Part shown: piece after piece, positions 1 to 9,673 of the stretch
Layout: the number at the start of each line of letters is the position of its first letter
Position numbering within the stretch: the stretch's first letter is position 1
Assembly (NCBI RefSeq): GCF_000759885.1
Contig: NZ_JNAH01000008.1
Coordinates: 186,001-250,000 of the forward strand
DNA length: 64,000 nt
Reading direction: 5' to 3'
DNA from: Prochlorococcus marinus str. GP2
GTDB lineage: Bacteria; Cyanobacteriota; Cyanobacteriia; PCC-6307; Cyanobiaceae
Made by a program: the position numbers and the translations under genes
Notes under the pieces: model-generated
The model's input: only the letters and a program-made list of their open reading frames with translations
What the model was told of the DNA's origin: nothing
The model's database searches: none

Positions 1-345
1 AGCATTTAAATGTATCCAGTGAGGCGAGCCCGCATGCACTAAATCATCCATAATTCTATTAACAACTTCCTCATGTGATATCTTTATATCTCTAAAGTTA
101 TTTATATAAAGCTTTAATGACTTCAACTCATAGACTTTCAAATTAGGTTGATAAATAATATTTAGCTTTGCAAAATCTGGATAACCAGAAAATGGGCACT
201 TACATGTAAATTCTGGTAACTGGATAGAAATTTCATAAATTCTTTTCTTATTTGGATTCTCGAAACAAATTATTTTTGATTCTTCAATAATTCTTTCACC
301 ATAAAGTGGTCTTTGCGTCGAATCATCTAATTTAGCTGTACTCAT
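1..345 (-). CDS. queF: NADPH-dependent 7-cyano-7-deazaguanine (preQ0) reductase, 3' end cut by window
   Basis: QueF reduces the nitrile of preQ0 to preQ1 in queuosine tRNA modification. The visible 115 codons from ATG at 345 carry the family's CPFSGYPDF motif, with the thioimide-forming Cys at residue 50 and the catalytic Asp at 57, and the NADPH-binding-type stretch [10 protein letters not shown] near residues 76-85. This is the short cytosolic QueF class by its N-terminus. The reading frame is open to base 1, so the C-terminus lies outside the window. It is divergent from the small gene at 524. A TATAGT sequence about 20 bases upstream of the start could be its -10 element. Confidence 0.93.
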   Translation of the reverse strand, partial: MSTAKLDDSTQRPLYGERIIEESKIICFENPNKKRIYEISIQLPEFTCKCPFSGYPDFAKLNIIYQPNLKVYELKSLKLYINNFRDIKISHEEVVNRIMDDLVHAGSPHWIHLNA

Positions 346-523
346 TTTTAGTAGAACTTATTTACTAAAACTATATAAAAAGATCGAAATCTGCAAAAAT
401 CTCAACAAGCTTAAGTATTACAATTGAATAAGTCAAAAGCTGTTAAATCTTATTTTTGTATCAACAGCAACATTCACGGTGTCGGTTGAAAGGGTTATAT
501 GTGTTTAGTTTAATGAAAAATTA

Positions 524-769
524 ATGGACATTTGTTTGATAACTATCGATAACCACCAAAATAAATCTCTTCAACCAAAAACAGCAATTGGAATGTTATG
601 GCTTCAAACACACTTTGAGAATGATAAGTGGGAAGCCTTGTCAAATAGTACAGTAATAATTTCTGAAGAAAATTCCCAATTATTAATTGAAGACGCCACT
701 AATGCAGGCCTAAATATTAAATGTCTTTCTGATATTTCAATGTTGGATGTTTTCCCAAAAAACAATTAA
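524..769 (+). CDS. Small conserved-type protein of unknown function (81 aa)
   Basis: I do not recognise a family. The 81-residue product is soluble by composition, with no signal peptide or membrane segment, starting MDICLITIDNH and ending DVFPKNN. It lies 24 bases upstream of glnB on the same strand, so the two are probably co-transcribed and it may have its own link to nitrogen control, but nothing in the residues shows that. A TTGAAA sequence near 486 followed 17 bases later by TTTAAT is a possible promoter close to the start. Base composition matches its neighbours. It is considered real because of its position and its full-length open frame. Confidence 0.6.
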   Translation: MDICLITIDNHQNKSLQPKTAIGMLWLQTHFENDKWEALSNSTVIISEENSQLLIEDATNAGLNIKCLSDISMLDVFPKNN

Positions 770-1132
<363 letters not shown>

Positions 1133-1133
1133 T

Positions 1134-1946
1134 TCAAAGAGTTTCTTTTACTAAATTTTGTATATATTCACTATTAATACCTCTATTTGATTGACTTCCT
1201 AAGGTCATCCAAGCTAGATATTCATGATTTCCAGCAGGACCTACTAGTGGAGAAGCTATCAAATTCTTTATATTCCATTCGAAATTCTTAGCACTATTAA
1301 TAACAGACTCTATAGCCTCAGTATGGAATTTAGGATTGCGAACCACGCCTCCTTTACTGACTTTATCTTTTCCCACCTCAAATTGGGGTTTAATTAAAAA
1401 TATTCCCTCAATACAATCACCCTCTAATAAATTACCAATAGATTTAAAAACTAACTTTAATGAAATAAAAGACAAATCAGCAACCACAAAATTTGGTAAT
1501 CCATTACTTCTAGATAAAAGATCATTAGGTTTTAAATTTCGAATATTAGTTCGTTCAAAAAGTATGACTTTTGGGTTATTTCTAATCTTCCATGCAGTCT
1601 GTCCATAACCAACATCAATCCCATAAACTAACTTTGCACCTTGTTGCAATAAACAATCAGTAAATCCCCCAGTAGAGATTCCTGCGTCAATACATATTTT
1701 ATCTTTTACTTTAATTTCAAATCTTTTAAATGCCTCCAATAATTTTTCGCCTCCCCTTGAAACAAACATAGGTTCGGAATCAATAAAAAATTCTGATCCA
1801 ATTAATACTTGTTGACCTGGTTTATCCAATACTTTTCCATTGACATCTCTAACCTTGCCCGCAAGAATTAAACCTTGGGCTTTTTGACGAGTTTCACATA
1901 AACCTTTATTTAGAAGATAAAGGTCTAATCTACTTTTTTTAATCAT
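1134..1946 (-). CDS. tlyA: TlyA-family rRNA 2'-O-methyltransferase
   Basis: TlyA methylates ribose 2'-OH groups of cytidines in rRNA. The 270-residue protein has an N-terminal S4 RNA-binding domain (about residues 4-62, starting SRLDLYLLNKG and including GKVRDVNG) followed by an FtsJ-like SAM-dependent domain. The SAM-binding loop is DAGISTGGFTDCLLQ, and the TlyA-specific YGIDVGYGQTAWKIR follows. The late motif FLIKPQFEVGK is also typical. Start is ATG at 1946. It converges with glnB. Which ribosomal positions it modifies in this organism cannot be read from sequence. Confidence 0.92.
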   Translation of the reverse strand: MIKKSRLDLYLLNKGLCETRQKAQGLILAGKVRDVNGKVLDKPGQQVLIGSEFFIDSEPMFVSRGGEKLLEAFKRFEIKVKDKICIDAGISTGGFTDCLLQQGAKLVYGIDVGYGQTAWKIRNNPKVILFERTNIRNLKPNDLLSRSNGLPNFVVADLSFISLKLVFKSIGNLLEGDCIEGIFLIKPQFEVGKDKVSKGGVVRNPKFHTEAIESVINSAKNFEWNIKNLIASPLVGPAGNHEYLAWMTLGSQSNRGINSEYIQNLVKETL

Positions 1947-2227
1947 CTATTCATCAATAAAAAAAACTTAATAATGAACTTCTACAAGATTAAGATGCAA
2001 ATTCTTTAAATACCTTTTAATTTTAAATTAGAACTTAAAAATTACCCATAATTAACGAAGGGAATAAGTACAAAATTTTAATATAAAAACTTTCGTTATT
2101 AGCCAGAAAAATGTTACATAAGAAAATAATAATCAGACAAATATGTTCAATGGCAAGTACATCTTTAATGTATAGGGCAATAATTCGATTTTAGTTATAA
2201 AGTTTAAATTGATGATTAATAAAAATT
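1947..2227. other. Intergenic region between divergent tlyA and purB
   Basis: This 281-base AT-rich gap must hold the promoters of both tlyA and purB. I see no RNA gene. The only structure noted is a weak 7-base inverted repeat (TAACGAA near 2055 and TTCGTTA near 2093) with a long loop. A 27-codon open frame at 2111-2194 has no supporting feature and is not called. Confidence 0.5.
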
Positions 2228-3523
2228 GTGATCGAGCGTTACACATTACCCGAAATGGGGAAAATCTGGACTGAAAGCGCAAAATTTCAGAGTTGGCTTA
2301 AGGTTGAAATAGCTGCATGTGAAGCAAATTTTTCCCTAGGGAAAATTCCTGAGAATGCCATGAAAGAAATACGTTCAAATGCAAAGTTTGATGAATCTAG
2401 AATTACAAAAATTGAGAAAGAAGTTAAACATGATGTCATAGCTTTTCTTACAAGCGTTAATGAATTTGTAGGAGACTCTGGAAGATACATACATGTTGGC
2501 ATGACAAGTAGTGATGTACTTGATACTGGCTTATCTCTTCAGTTAAAAGATTCTTGCGAATTGTTATTAGAAGAAATTGAGAACCTAGAAAATGAAGTCA
2601 GATTATTAGCAAGGAAGCATAAAAATACATTAATGATTGGCAGATCTCATGCAATTCATGGGGAGCCTATTTCCTTTGGTTTTAAACTTGCTGGATGGTT
2701 AGCAGAAATAATAAGGAACAAAAAAAGATTGCTAACACTGAAAGAATCTGTAGCTATTGGACAAATAAGTGGTGCGATGGGAACTTACGCTAATACGAAT
2801 CCCAAAGTAGAACAAATAACTTGTGATTTACTCGGCTTAAAACCAGATACAGCAAGTACGCAGGTTATATCGCGAGACAGACATGCAGAATATGTGCAAA
2901 CTATTGCACTAGTTGGTGCTTCTTTAGATAGATTCGCAACTGAAATAAGAAATTTACAACGAACAGATGTTTTAGAAGTTGAGGAGGGATTTACAAAAGG
3001 GCAAAAAGGAAGTTCTGCCATGCCTCATAAAAGAAATCCTATTCGAAGTGAAAGAGTAAGCGGTCTAGCAAGAATTTTGAGGAGTTACGTCTTAACAGCA
3101 CTGGAAAATGTTCCACTCTGGCACGAAAGAGATATAAGCCATAGTTCAAATGAACGTATCATGTTACCTGACGTTTCAATTTGTTTGCATTTTATGCTCA
3201 GGGAAATGAAAGATATAGTAAGCAATTTAGGAGTTTATCCAAAAAATATGCTCAAAAATTTAAATATATATGGTGGTGTAATCTTTAGTCAGAAAGTTTT
3301 ACTTTTACTTGTAGAAAAGGGCATGTCTAGAGAAAAAGCTTATAGCTTAGTACAAAAAAATGCGCATCAGGCCTGGAATACGGAAAATGGGAATTTCAAA
3401 CAAAATATAGAGAGAGATAATGAAATAATGGATTTTATTGATAAAAGTGACTTGGAAGAATGTTTTAACCCTTCCATTCATCTCAATAATTTAAGTGTAA
3501 TATGGGAGAAGTTAGGTATCTAA
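2228..3523 (+). CDS. purB: Adenylosuccinate lyase
   Basis: PurB performs two fumarate-releasing steps of purine synthesis: SAICAR to AICAR, and adenylosuccinate to AMP. The 431-residue protein belongs to the aspartase/fumarase superfamily and carries its signature SSAMPHKRNP at about residues 262-272, plus GMTSSDVLDTG and GRSHAIHGEP with the catalytic His region. Start is GTG at 2228 (MIERYTLPEMG), which matches the usual N-terminus. It lies 48 bases upstream of fumC on the same strand, so fumarate made here can be hydrated by the next gene product. Confidence 0.97.
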   Translation: MIERYTLPEMGKIWTESAKFQSWLKVEIAACEANFSLGKIPENAMKEIRSNAKFDESRITKIEKEVKHDVIAFLTSVNEFVGDSGRYIHVGMTSSDVLDTGLSLQLKDSCELLLEEIENLENEVRLLARKHKNTLMIGRSHAIHGEPISFGFKLAGWLAEIIRNKKRLLTLKESVAIGQISGAMGTYANTNPKVEQITCDLLGLKPDTASTQVISRDRHAEYVQTIALVGASLDRFATEIRNLQRTDVLEVEEGFTKGQKGSSAMPHKRNPIRSERVSGLARILRSYVLTALENVPLWHERDISHSSNERIMLPDVSICLHFMLREMKDIVSNLGVYPKNMLKNLNIYGGVIFSQKVLLLLVEKGMSREKAYSLVQKNAHQAWNTENGNFKQNIERDNEIMDFIDKSDLEECFNPSIHLNNLSVIWEKLGI

Positions 3524-3528
3524 GATTA

Positions 3529-3564
3529 CTGAAAACCTTATCTAAGTTAAACCAGTGTTTTCAG
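3529..3564 (+). promoter_or_regulatory. Intercistronic stem-loop between purB and fumC
   Basis: CTGAAAAC at 3529-3536 pairs perfectly with GTTTTCAG at 3557-3564, leaving a 20-base loop. There is no T-run after it, so it is not a standard terminator. Its 3' arm ends in the first bases of AGAGGA (3563-3568), the likely ribosome-binding site of fumC (ATG 3572), so folding could modulate fumC translation or mRNA stability. The pairing is read directly; the role is inferred. Confidence 0.4.
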
Positions 3565-3571
3565 AGGAATA

Positions 3572-4957
3572 ATGACAAAAAACTTTAGGATTGAAAAAGA
3601 TAGTATGGGAACAATAGAGGTTCCTATAGAAGCTTTATGGGGTGCTCAAACACAAAGATCAATTATAAATTTTTCTATTGGAGAAGAATTAATTCCAATT
3701 GAGTTAATTTATTCACTCACCATAATAAAAAAAGCTGCTTCAATCGCGAATTTCAATTTAGGCTTAATAGATGAAAGGAAAAAAGATTTGATCGTAGAAG
3801 CATGTACGGAAATACTTGATGGGCTGCACGATTCACAGTTTCCTTTAAAGGTTTGGCAAACAGGTAGTGGCACGCAAACAAATATGAATGTTAATGAGGT
3901 AATTTCAAATATTGCAGCTTTAAAAACTAATTCAGAGCTTGGCAGTCATCAACCAATACATCCGAATGATGATGTAAATAAATCTCAGTCAACTAATGAC
4001 ACTTTTCCTGCTGCTATTCAAATATCTGTTGTTAATGAAATAATCAAAAATTTAGTACCAACGATCAAAGAACTTACTAAGATCCTTGATAAAAAAAGTG
4101 AAGAATGGAAAGACCTAATAAAGATAGGAAGAACCCATTTTCAAGATGCAGTGCCTCTTACTCTTGGGCAAGAAATATCAGGATGGTCAGAGCAACTTAA
4201 AGATGCTGAAAATGCGATTATTTTAAGTCTGGACGAATTGTATTTCTTACCTCTTGGAGGTACTGCTGTAGGTACAGGTATTAATTGTCCAAATGGATTT
4301 TGTGAAGAGTCTATAAAATCAATTTCCGATGACACTAACCTAATATTCTATAAATCAAAAAATAATTTTTCTATTATGGCCTCGCATGATCGTCTAGCTC
4401 AAGTAATGAGTCAAATAAAAATATTAGCAGGTGCATTATTTAAAATTTCAAATGATATAAAAATTCTATCTTCTGGACCAAGATCAGGAATATATGAATT
4501 AATTATCCCTAAAAATGAACCTGGAAGTTCTATTATGCCAGGTAAAGTGAATCCGACTCAATGCGAAGCCTTATCAATGGTTTGTACTCAGATAATGGGT
4601 TTTGAATATGCAGTTTCAATTGCAAATTCTAGCGGCACTTTACAGATGAATGAATATAAACCTCTTATTGGATTTAATATTCTTACAAGTTTAAAATTAC
4701 TTAAAGATGCAATAGAAAACTTTAGAATAAAATTAGTTGATGGGATGGAACCTAATCAAAAAAAAATAAAGTTAAATTTAGAAAATTCACTAATGTTGGT
4801 TACAGCTATAGTGCCAAAAGTTGGTTATGAAAAAGCAGCTGAGATTGCAAACCTTGCTTTCAAAGAATCATTAAATTTAAAAGAGGCAACACTTAAATTA
4901 GGTTATTTAAACGAAGATGAATTTGATGAAGCAATGAATATTAATTCAATGATTTGA
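3572..4957 (+). CDS. fumC: Fumarate hydratase, class II
   Basis: FumC converts fumarate to L-malate without an iron-sulfur cluster. The 461-residue length is typical and the superfamily signature GSSIMPGKVNP sits at about residues 318-328. Other family motifs are GSGTQTNMNVNEV, NDDVNKSQSTNDTFP and GRTHFQDAVPLTLGQE. The start is supported by AGAGGA seven bases upstream. Because PurB upstream releases fumarate, the pair would recycle it; established knowledge is that these picocyanobacteria run an incomplete TCA cycle, which makes fumarate salvage a plausible main role. It converges with the helicase gene, nine bases apart. Confidence 0.97.
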   Translation: MTKNFRIEKDSMGTIEVPIEALWGAQTQRSIINFSIGEELIPIELIYSLTIIKKAASIANFNLGLIDERKKDLIVEACTEILDGLHDSQFPLKVWQTGSGTQTNMNVNEVISNIAALKTNSELGSHQPIHPNDDVNKSQSTNDTFPAAIQISVVNEIIKNLVPTIKELTKILDKKSEEWKDLIKIGRTHFQDAVPLTLGQEISGWSEQLKDAENAIILSLDELYFLPLGGTAVGTGINCPNGFCEESIKSISDDTNLIFYKSKNNFSIMASHDRLAQVMSQIKILAGALFKISNDIKILSSGPRSGIYELIIPKNEPGSSIMPGKVNPTQCEALSMVCTQIMGFEYAVSIANSSGTLQMNEYKPLIGFNILTSLKLLKDAIENFRIKLVDGMEPNQKKIKLNLENSLMLVTAIVPKVGYEKAAEIANLAFKESLNLKEATLKLGYLNEDEFDEAMNINSMI

Positions 4958-4966
4958 TTGAAAAAT

Positions 4967-7693
4967 TTAAGAATTATTGTCAATTCTTTTTGTTGCAGGA
5001 TTAATATCTTCAAAGACTTTTATAAGATCATTAGATTCAGCAATAGGGAACCGGTTAATAGCTTTTAAAGCTAGCTTTGCTTTGCTTTTTAATTTATTAC
5101 TAACACCAATACAGTATTGCACTTGAGAAAGGACATCAATTGATCTTCTAATAATCCTCACTACATCTCCTTCGTCTAATGAAGTATTAAAAACCAAATC
5201 TTTCCATTTTTTTCCCCTCGCCCATTCAGAAATAATTCCAGTCAACTCTATTTCTAAATAGATTGGAATTTCAAGATGAAACTTATTTTGTTGAAAAGAG
5301 ACTAATTTTCTTAAACCATCTAATTCATTAAAAACATCTATTACCTCTAAAGAGGGCTTTAAATTACACCAAAGATGCGGTCTCCTTACATCAACACATA
5401 TAGCTTGAATAATTGCAGCTAAGTCAGGAGGATCTAAATCATCCAAATAACCACTGACTAAAACAAGACCAATCCATAATTCATTTTCACCTCTTATTGC
5501 ACTAACTGTTTGTCCAACTTCCGTCAATTCCAAATCATTTAAACAACCAAAGTGGCCTAAAATTTTAATCAAATCAGTAAAAGTTCTCCAGTTATGATTT
5601 TCTTTACTCTCAAGAAGTTTTTTTCTCATATTTATTTCTTGTTCAACATCAACAATTCTTTTTCTATATTTCTTTAATTTCCTGGAGTCTCCAAATCTAT
5701 GTACGGGATGATCAGTGACTGTTTCTTCTAAATTATTAATTTGTTGCTGTTGTGCCAAAACTTCAGTCGTCAGATCATATTGTGGAGTTTGTAAATCATT
5801 TTTTTTAGAAGCTTCCAAAATTCTTTCCGCAAAACACTGCGAAATATCATCTCCCCTGACAACCTCCCCAGAAAAATACATCTTTGGTGTTTCAAGCCCT
5901 AAGACATCAATTGCATCCAAATCATTAAAAATACTAACTATGTATGAGGGTTTTATTAAAATAAATAAATTATTAATTGTCAAACACAACAAACTCTTAA
6001 TTTTTTGGGATTCATATATCTTCTTACAAATTAATGCTGGAACAATTTTTCTTTTAATTTGAGGAGCTTTGATTGAAATTAAGCTTCCATCTTTAATATA
6101 TGGAAGTGCATTAGTGATCTCATCTGATAATTTTTCTGCCGCTTGTTTTTCTAAAATTTTCAAGAGTCTTCTCTCTTCTTTAAGACGACTTTTTAACTTT
6201 TCGTAGGCATCAAAATCTTTCCATGAAACGTTAGATGTAATTTTTTTTAATTCAATTAAATCCTTATCTAAATTTTCAAGAATTAAATTTTCATCTGAGG
6301 ATTCACCTAAATATAAAAAACTACCAAAACTTCTTTTAATTAATTCTCTAGACTTCTCTAAAGTATAACTTTGTAAAAGATTTAGTACCATTCCATAGCT
6401 AGGAGTGAATTGACTCTCTAAAGAATTTGGTTTGCTAATAGCCAGTGCACTTGCTTCTTTTGCACCTTCGAATCTTGTTTGTAATGTAACTACATATCCT
6501 TGTGTATCTTTTCCTCTTCTTCCAGCTCTTCCTGACATTTGCAAAAATTCACTGCTAAATAACAATCTGTGTCCATCTTCTGTCCTTTTTGATAAAGAAG
6601 AAATAACAGTTGTTCTTGCAGGCATATTAATTCCTGCAGCTAGAGTTTCAGTTGCAAAAACAACTTTTATCAAACCTTGCTGAAATAATTCCTCAACCAA
6701 TTCTTTCCATGCAGGCAATAATCCAGCATGATGAGATGCAATACCGCGTTTTAATGCCTCGCATTGAGATTTATCTTTAATTGCCTCTTGATTATTTTTA
6801 AGATAAACATCTAATTTTTGGGATATAATTTTTGCTTCTGAATAACTCACTAAAGTTAAATCTTTTATATTCTCCATAGCTTTGTCACAGCCTCTTCTAC
6901 TGAAAATAAAATAAATAGCTGGCAACATATTTCTTTCTGCTAGTTTCGAGATCACAAAGCTTATTGAGGGAGACTTTGGTTGCATTATCCTTCCCACTTT
7001 TCCTCTCTTTTTCTGGCCTTTAGGAGCTCTCCAAGTTTTACAGTTTGGATGAATTCCATTACCCTTATTATTCAAAAGTGGATGGAGGCCTTTAAAACTA
7101 CAAAAAATAAAATCAAGTGGGACTGGTCTCTTATCACTATTAATTAATACTGTGGGTCCATGAACTTTTTCTATCCAATTTTGTAGTTGATCTGCATTAG
7201 CTATTGTTGCTGATAAAGCTATTATTTGAGTTCTAGTTGGGCAATGGATTATGGTTTCCTCCCAAACCGTGCCTCTTTGGGGGTCATTCATGTAATGACA
7301 TTCATCAAGAATCACAGATTCTAAATTTTCTAAGGGGTCATCCAATTCATCAAATTCGCCATAAAGCATGTTCCTAAAAATCTCAGTCGTCATTACTAGG
7401 ATTGGTGCTTCTCTATTTATATTTATATCGCCAGTTAAAAGACCAACTTTTTTCTCACCATATTGATTAGCAAAATCTCTAAACTTTTGGTTTGATAAGG
7501 CCTTTAAAGGTGTTGTATAAAAAACTCTGCTGTCATGAGATAATCCTCTATATATAGCAAATTCACCTATCAATGTTTTACCCGAACCTGTTGGTGCCGT
7601 TAAAACAACAGAATTTCCGCTATTAATAGCTCGTATTGCTTCTAATTGGAAATCATCTAGCGGAAAGGGGAAATATTCCTCTAAATTAAGCAA
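4967..7693 (-). CDS. Ski2/Mtr4-like superfamily II RNA helicase with DSHCT-type C-terminus
   Basis: The 908-residue protein is a DExH-box helicase that probably unwinds structured RNA for turnover. Walker A is APTGSGKT at residues 33-40, the Walker B/DExH box is DECHYM near 131, motif III is SATIAN near 161, and motif VI is QMSGRAGRRG near 383, with the helicase C-terminal domain between. The long C-terminal part (about 500-908) resembles the DSHCT region of Ski2/Mtr4 proteins, a known cyanobacterial and plastid type. The start is TTG at 7693 with no in-frame ATG nearby. It is divergent from the biotin operon. The substrate is unknown. Confidence 0.88.
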   Translation of the reverse strand: MLNLEEYFPFPLDDFQLEAIRAINSGNSVVLTAPTGSGKTLIGEFAIYRGLSHDSRVFYTTPLKALSNQKFRDFANQYGEKKVGLLTGDININREAPILVMTTEIFRNMLYGEFDELDDPLENLESVILDECHYMNDPQRGTVWEETIIHCPTRTQIIALSATIANADQLQNWIEKVHGPTVLINSDKRPVPLDFIFCSFKGLHPLLNNKGNGIHPNCKTWRAPKGQKKRGKVGRIMQPKSPSISFVISKLAERNMLPAIYFIFSRRGCDKAMENIKDLTLVSYSEAKIISQKLDVYLKNNQEAIKDKSQCEALKRGIASHHAGLLPAWKELVEELFQQGLIKVVFATETLAAGINMPARTTVISSLSKRTEDGHRLLFSSEFLQMSGRAGRRGKDTQGYVVTLQTRFEGAKEASALAISKPNSLESQFTPSYGMVLNLLQSYTLEKSRELIKRSFGSFLYLGESSDENLILENLDKDLIELKKITSNVSWKDFDAYEKLKSRLKEERRLLKILEKQAAEKLSDEITNALPYIKDGSLISIKAPQIKRKIVPALICKKIYESQKIKSLLCLTINNLFILIKPSYIVSIFNDLDAIDVLGLETPKMYFSGEVVRGDDISQCFAERILEASKKNDLQTPQYDLTTEVLAQQQQINNLEETVTDHPVHRFGDSRKLKKYRKRIVDVEQEINMRKKLLESKENHNWRTFTDLIKILGHFGCLNDLELTEVGQTVSAIRGENELWIGLVLVSGYLDDLDPPDLAAIIQAICVDVRRPHLWCNLKPSLEVIDVFNELDGLRKLVSFQQNKFHLEIPIYLEIELTGIISEWARGKKWKDLVFNTSLDEGDVVRIIRRSIDVLSQVQYCIGVSNKLKSKAKLALKAINRFPIAESNDLIKVFEDINPATKRIDNNS

Positions 7694-7736
7694 TAATTGT
7701 GATTGAAGAGAGGATGAGTTAACTTCTTAATATATG

Positions 7737-7748
7737 ATCTATATAGAT
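7737..7748. repeat. 12-bp perfect palindrome in the helicase/bioF divergent gap
   Basis: ATCTATATAGAT is an uninterrupted dyad between two divergent genes, about 85 bases upstream of bioF. It could be an operator, but in AT-rich DNA a 12-base palindrome can arise by chance. It does not resemble the BirA operator described for enteric bacteria. Confidence 0.25.
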
Positions 7749-7832
7749 ATTAATAAACAAAAAATACCTTGCAAACTTTAATAGTAAATCTAAATCTTTT
7801 TAATTAAATCCACTATATTTTATTTTGCCAAA

Positions 7833-8972
7833 ATGAAAAAAGTAAAAATTCCAAAAAATAGAATCCGTAAATTAAAAACATTTTCTTTAGGTAAAAAATC
7901 ATTCGAACTTCTAAGTTTAAATTCGCAAAATAAAAAACTTATAGACTTATGCAGTAATGATTATTTTGGATTAAGTAGGGATAAGGATTTAGTAAAAGCT
8001 GCTTACGAAATAAGCTTGTTAGAAGGTATTGGCTCAGGAAGCTCTAGGTTTATTACAGGTTCAAGACCAATACATAAATTATTAGAAACAGAACTTGCCA
8101 AGTGGCTTGATCAAGATAAAGTATTACTTTTCCCAAGCGGATTTCAAGCAAATATAGCTGCTGTCCAGGCTTTAGCAAACAGAAATAGTATCGTAATAGC
8201 AGATAAATTGATCCATAACTCTTTATTGGTTGGAGTCAAAGCTGCTCAAGCAAAACTGGTTAGATTTTCACACAATAATTTAAAAGATTTAGAAGATAAA
8301 ATTATGAAATCTAACCCTACAAAAAATTCGATTTTAGTTATTGTTGAATCTCTTTATAGCATGGAGGGATCAATTGCTCCGCTCAGAGAAATAACGGAAA
8401 TTTGCAAAAAAAATAGTGTTCAATTATTAGTTGACGAGGCTCATGCAATTGGGATCTTAGGTCCTGAAGGCAGGGGGTTAAGTTTTAATTGTCGTTCAGA
8501 TATAACTATGATTACTGGAACTTTTGGAAAAGCATTTGGAAGCGGTGGAGCTTTCATAGCTTCCAATTCAGAAATTGGAGAATATCTTATCCAAACAAGT
8601 GGTGCATTTAGGTATACAACCGCACTTGCGCCATCTTTAGCTGCTGCTGCGCTAGAAGGTTTAAAAAAAATTTTAGAAAATAAAGAATGGGGTAATGATT
8701 TGTTATCTTCTGCGAATGTATGGAAAGATGAAATTATTAAAAATTTTAGTCTTCCAGTTCAGGGAGATTCCCACATTTTATCAATTATTGTTGGCCAAGA
8801 GGAGAAGGCAATTTATCTACAAAAATATCTTGAAAAAAATGGTTTTTTAGCAATTGCGATAAGACCTCCAACTGTTCCAGTAGGGCAATCAAGAATCAGA
8901 ATAACAATACGAAGAAACTTAGATTTTAATCTGCTAAAGAATTTCATTGCAGTTTTAAAAGAGTTTAAATGA
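7833..8972 (+). CDS. bioF: 8-amino-7-oxononanoate synthase
   Basis: BioF condenses a pimeloyl thioester with alanine, the first step of biotin ring assembly, using PLP. The 379-residue protein is of the alpha-oxoamine synthase fold type, with CSNDYFGLS near the N-terminus, GSGSSRFITGS, the DEAHAIG motif, and the PLP-lysine loop TGTFGKAFGSGGA (Lys about residue 232). Sequence alone could also fit 2-amino-3-ketobutyrate CoA ligase, but the four following biotin genes settle it. It is the first gene of the operon and its stop overlaps the next start (8969) by four bases. Confidence 0.95.
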   Translation: MKKVKIPKNRIRKLKTFSLGKKSFELLSLNSQNKKLIDLCSNDYFGLSRDKDLVKAAYEISLLEGIGSGSSRFITGSRPIHKLLETELAKWLDQDKVLLFPSGFQANIAAVQALANRNSIVIADKLIHNSLLVGVKAAQAKLVRFSHNNLKDLEDKIMKSNPTKNSILVIVESLYSMEGSIAPLREITEICKKNSVQLLVDEAHAIGILGPEGRGLSFNCRSDITMITGTFGKAFGSGGAFIASNSEIGEYLIQTSGAFRYTTALAPSLAAAALEGLKKILENKEWGNDLLSSANVWKDEIIKNFSLPVQGDSHILSIIVGQEEKAIYLQKYLEKNGFLAIAIRPPTVPVGQSRIRITIRRNLDFNLLKNFIAVLKEFK

Positions 8973-9673
8973 AACAAATTATTACTCAACATGGGTGGGG
9001 ACTAAGTAAATATTTCTGGGATGATTATAAAGTTGATTTTTTAAATAATAATTGGCATTGGCAAGATAATGAAAGGGGCTATTTTTCGACAAATAATTAT
9101 CAAGCAAAATGGATTAAAAGCGAATCTAAAAAAGAAATCAAAATGACTATATGCCATTCATTTGGTTTTCATTTAATGCAAAAAAATATTTTAAAAGAAG
9201 CAACTCATATTGTTCTTATAAATTCTTTTAATAATTTTCTTCCTTTAAGTAATAAGAAAAAATTTATTTTGAGATCTCTAAAAAGAATGGAAACAAAAAT
9301 CATAAAAGATGAACCTAAGGATGTGTTGAAAGAATTTATTCATAGATCATTTATGCCAAATCATATGAATCATAGTTTTAAAAATATCTTTTATAAAAGT
9401 CTAGAAAGTTTAAATAAAACTCTTCTTTTAAATGATTTAAAACAACTTTACATCAATAGAGATTATCCAGTATTTTTAAGAAAAGATTGCAAAATTATTT
9501 TTATAAAATCAGAAAATGATTTGATTCTTGACAACGAATCAAATAATAACTTTTTAGATTCTTTAAATAAAACACTTGATAGGAAGCCAATTTTAATTAA
9601 ATTAGCTCAACAAGGGCATTGCTTGAAAAATTTAAATTTGTACGAGATCTTACTTAATAAACTTAATGATTGA
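8969..9673 (+). CDS. bioK: BioK-type pimeloyl-ACP methyl ester esterase (alpha/beta hydrolase)
   Basis: In biotin synthesis an esterase must release pimeloyl-ACP from its methyl ester; E. coli uses BioH, while BioK is the form described in picocyanobacteria. This 234-residue protein has an alpha/beta-hydrolase layout: oxyanion-type HGWG at residues 8-11, nucleophile elbow CHSFG with Ser64, acid Asp184 in SENDL, and His217 in QGHCL. The elbow is the variant Cys-X-Ser-X-Gly. It overlaps bioF and bioC at its ends, so translation is probably coupled. The name rests on the triad plus operon position; a BioG-like or other esterase class is the alternative. Confidence 0.78.
   Translation: MKQIITQHGWGLSKYFWDDYKVDFLNNNWHWQDNERGYFSTNNYQAKWIKSESKKEIKMTICHSFGFHLMQKNILKEATHIVLINSFNNFLPLSNKKKFILRSLKRMETKIIKDEPKDVLKEFIHRSFMPNHMNHSFKNIFYKSLESLNKTLLLNDLKQLYINRDYPVFLRKDCKIIFIKSENDLILDNESNNNFLDSLNKTLDRKPILIKLAQQGHCLKNLNLYEILLNKLND

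Noticed and set aside
2111-2194. 27-codon open frame between tlyA and purB
   Set aside because: Short, basic, no ribosome-binding site, no recognisable sequence, and it lies in promoter-rich DNA.
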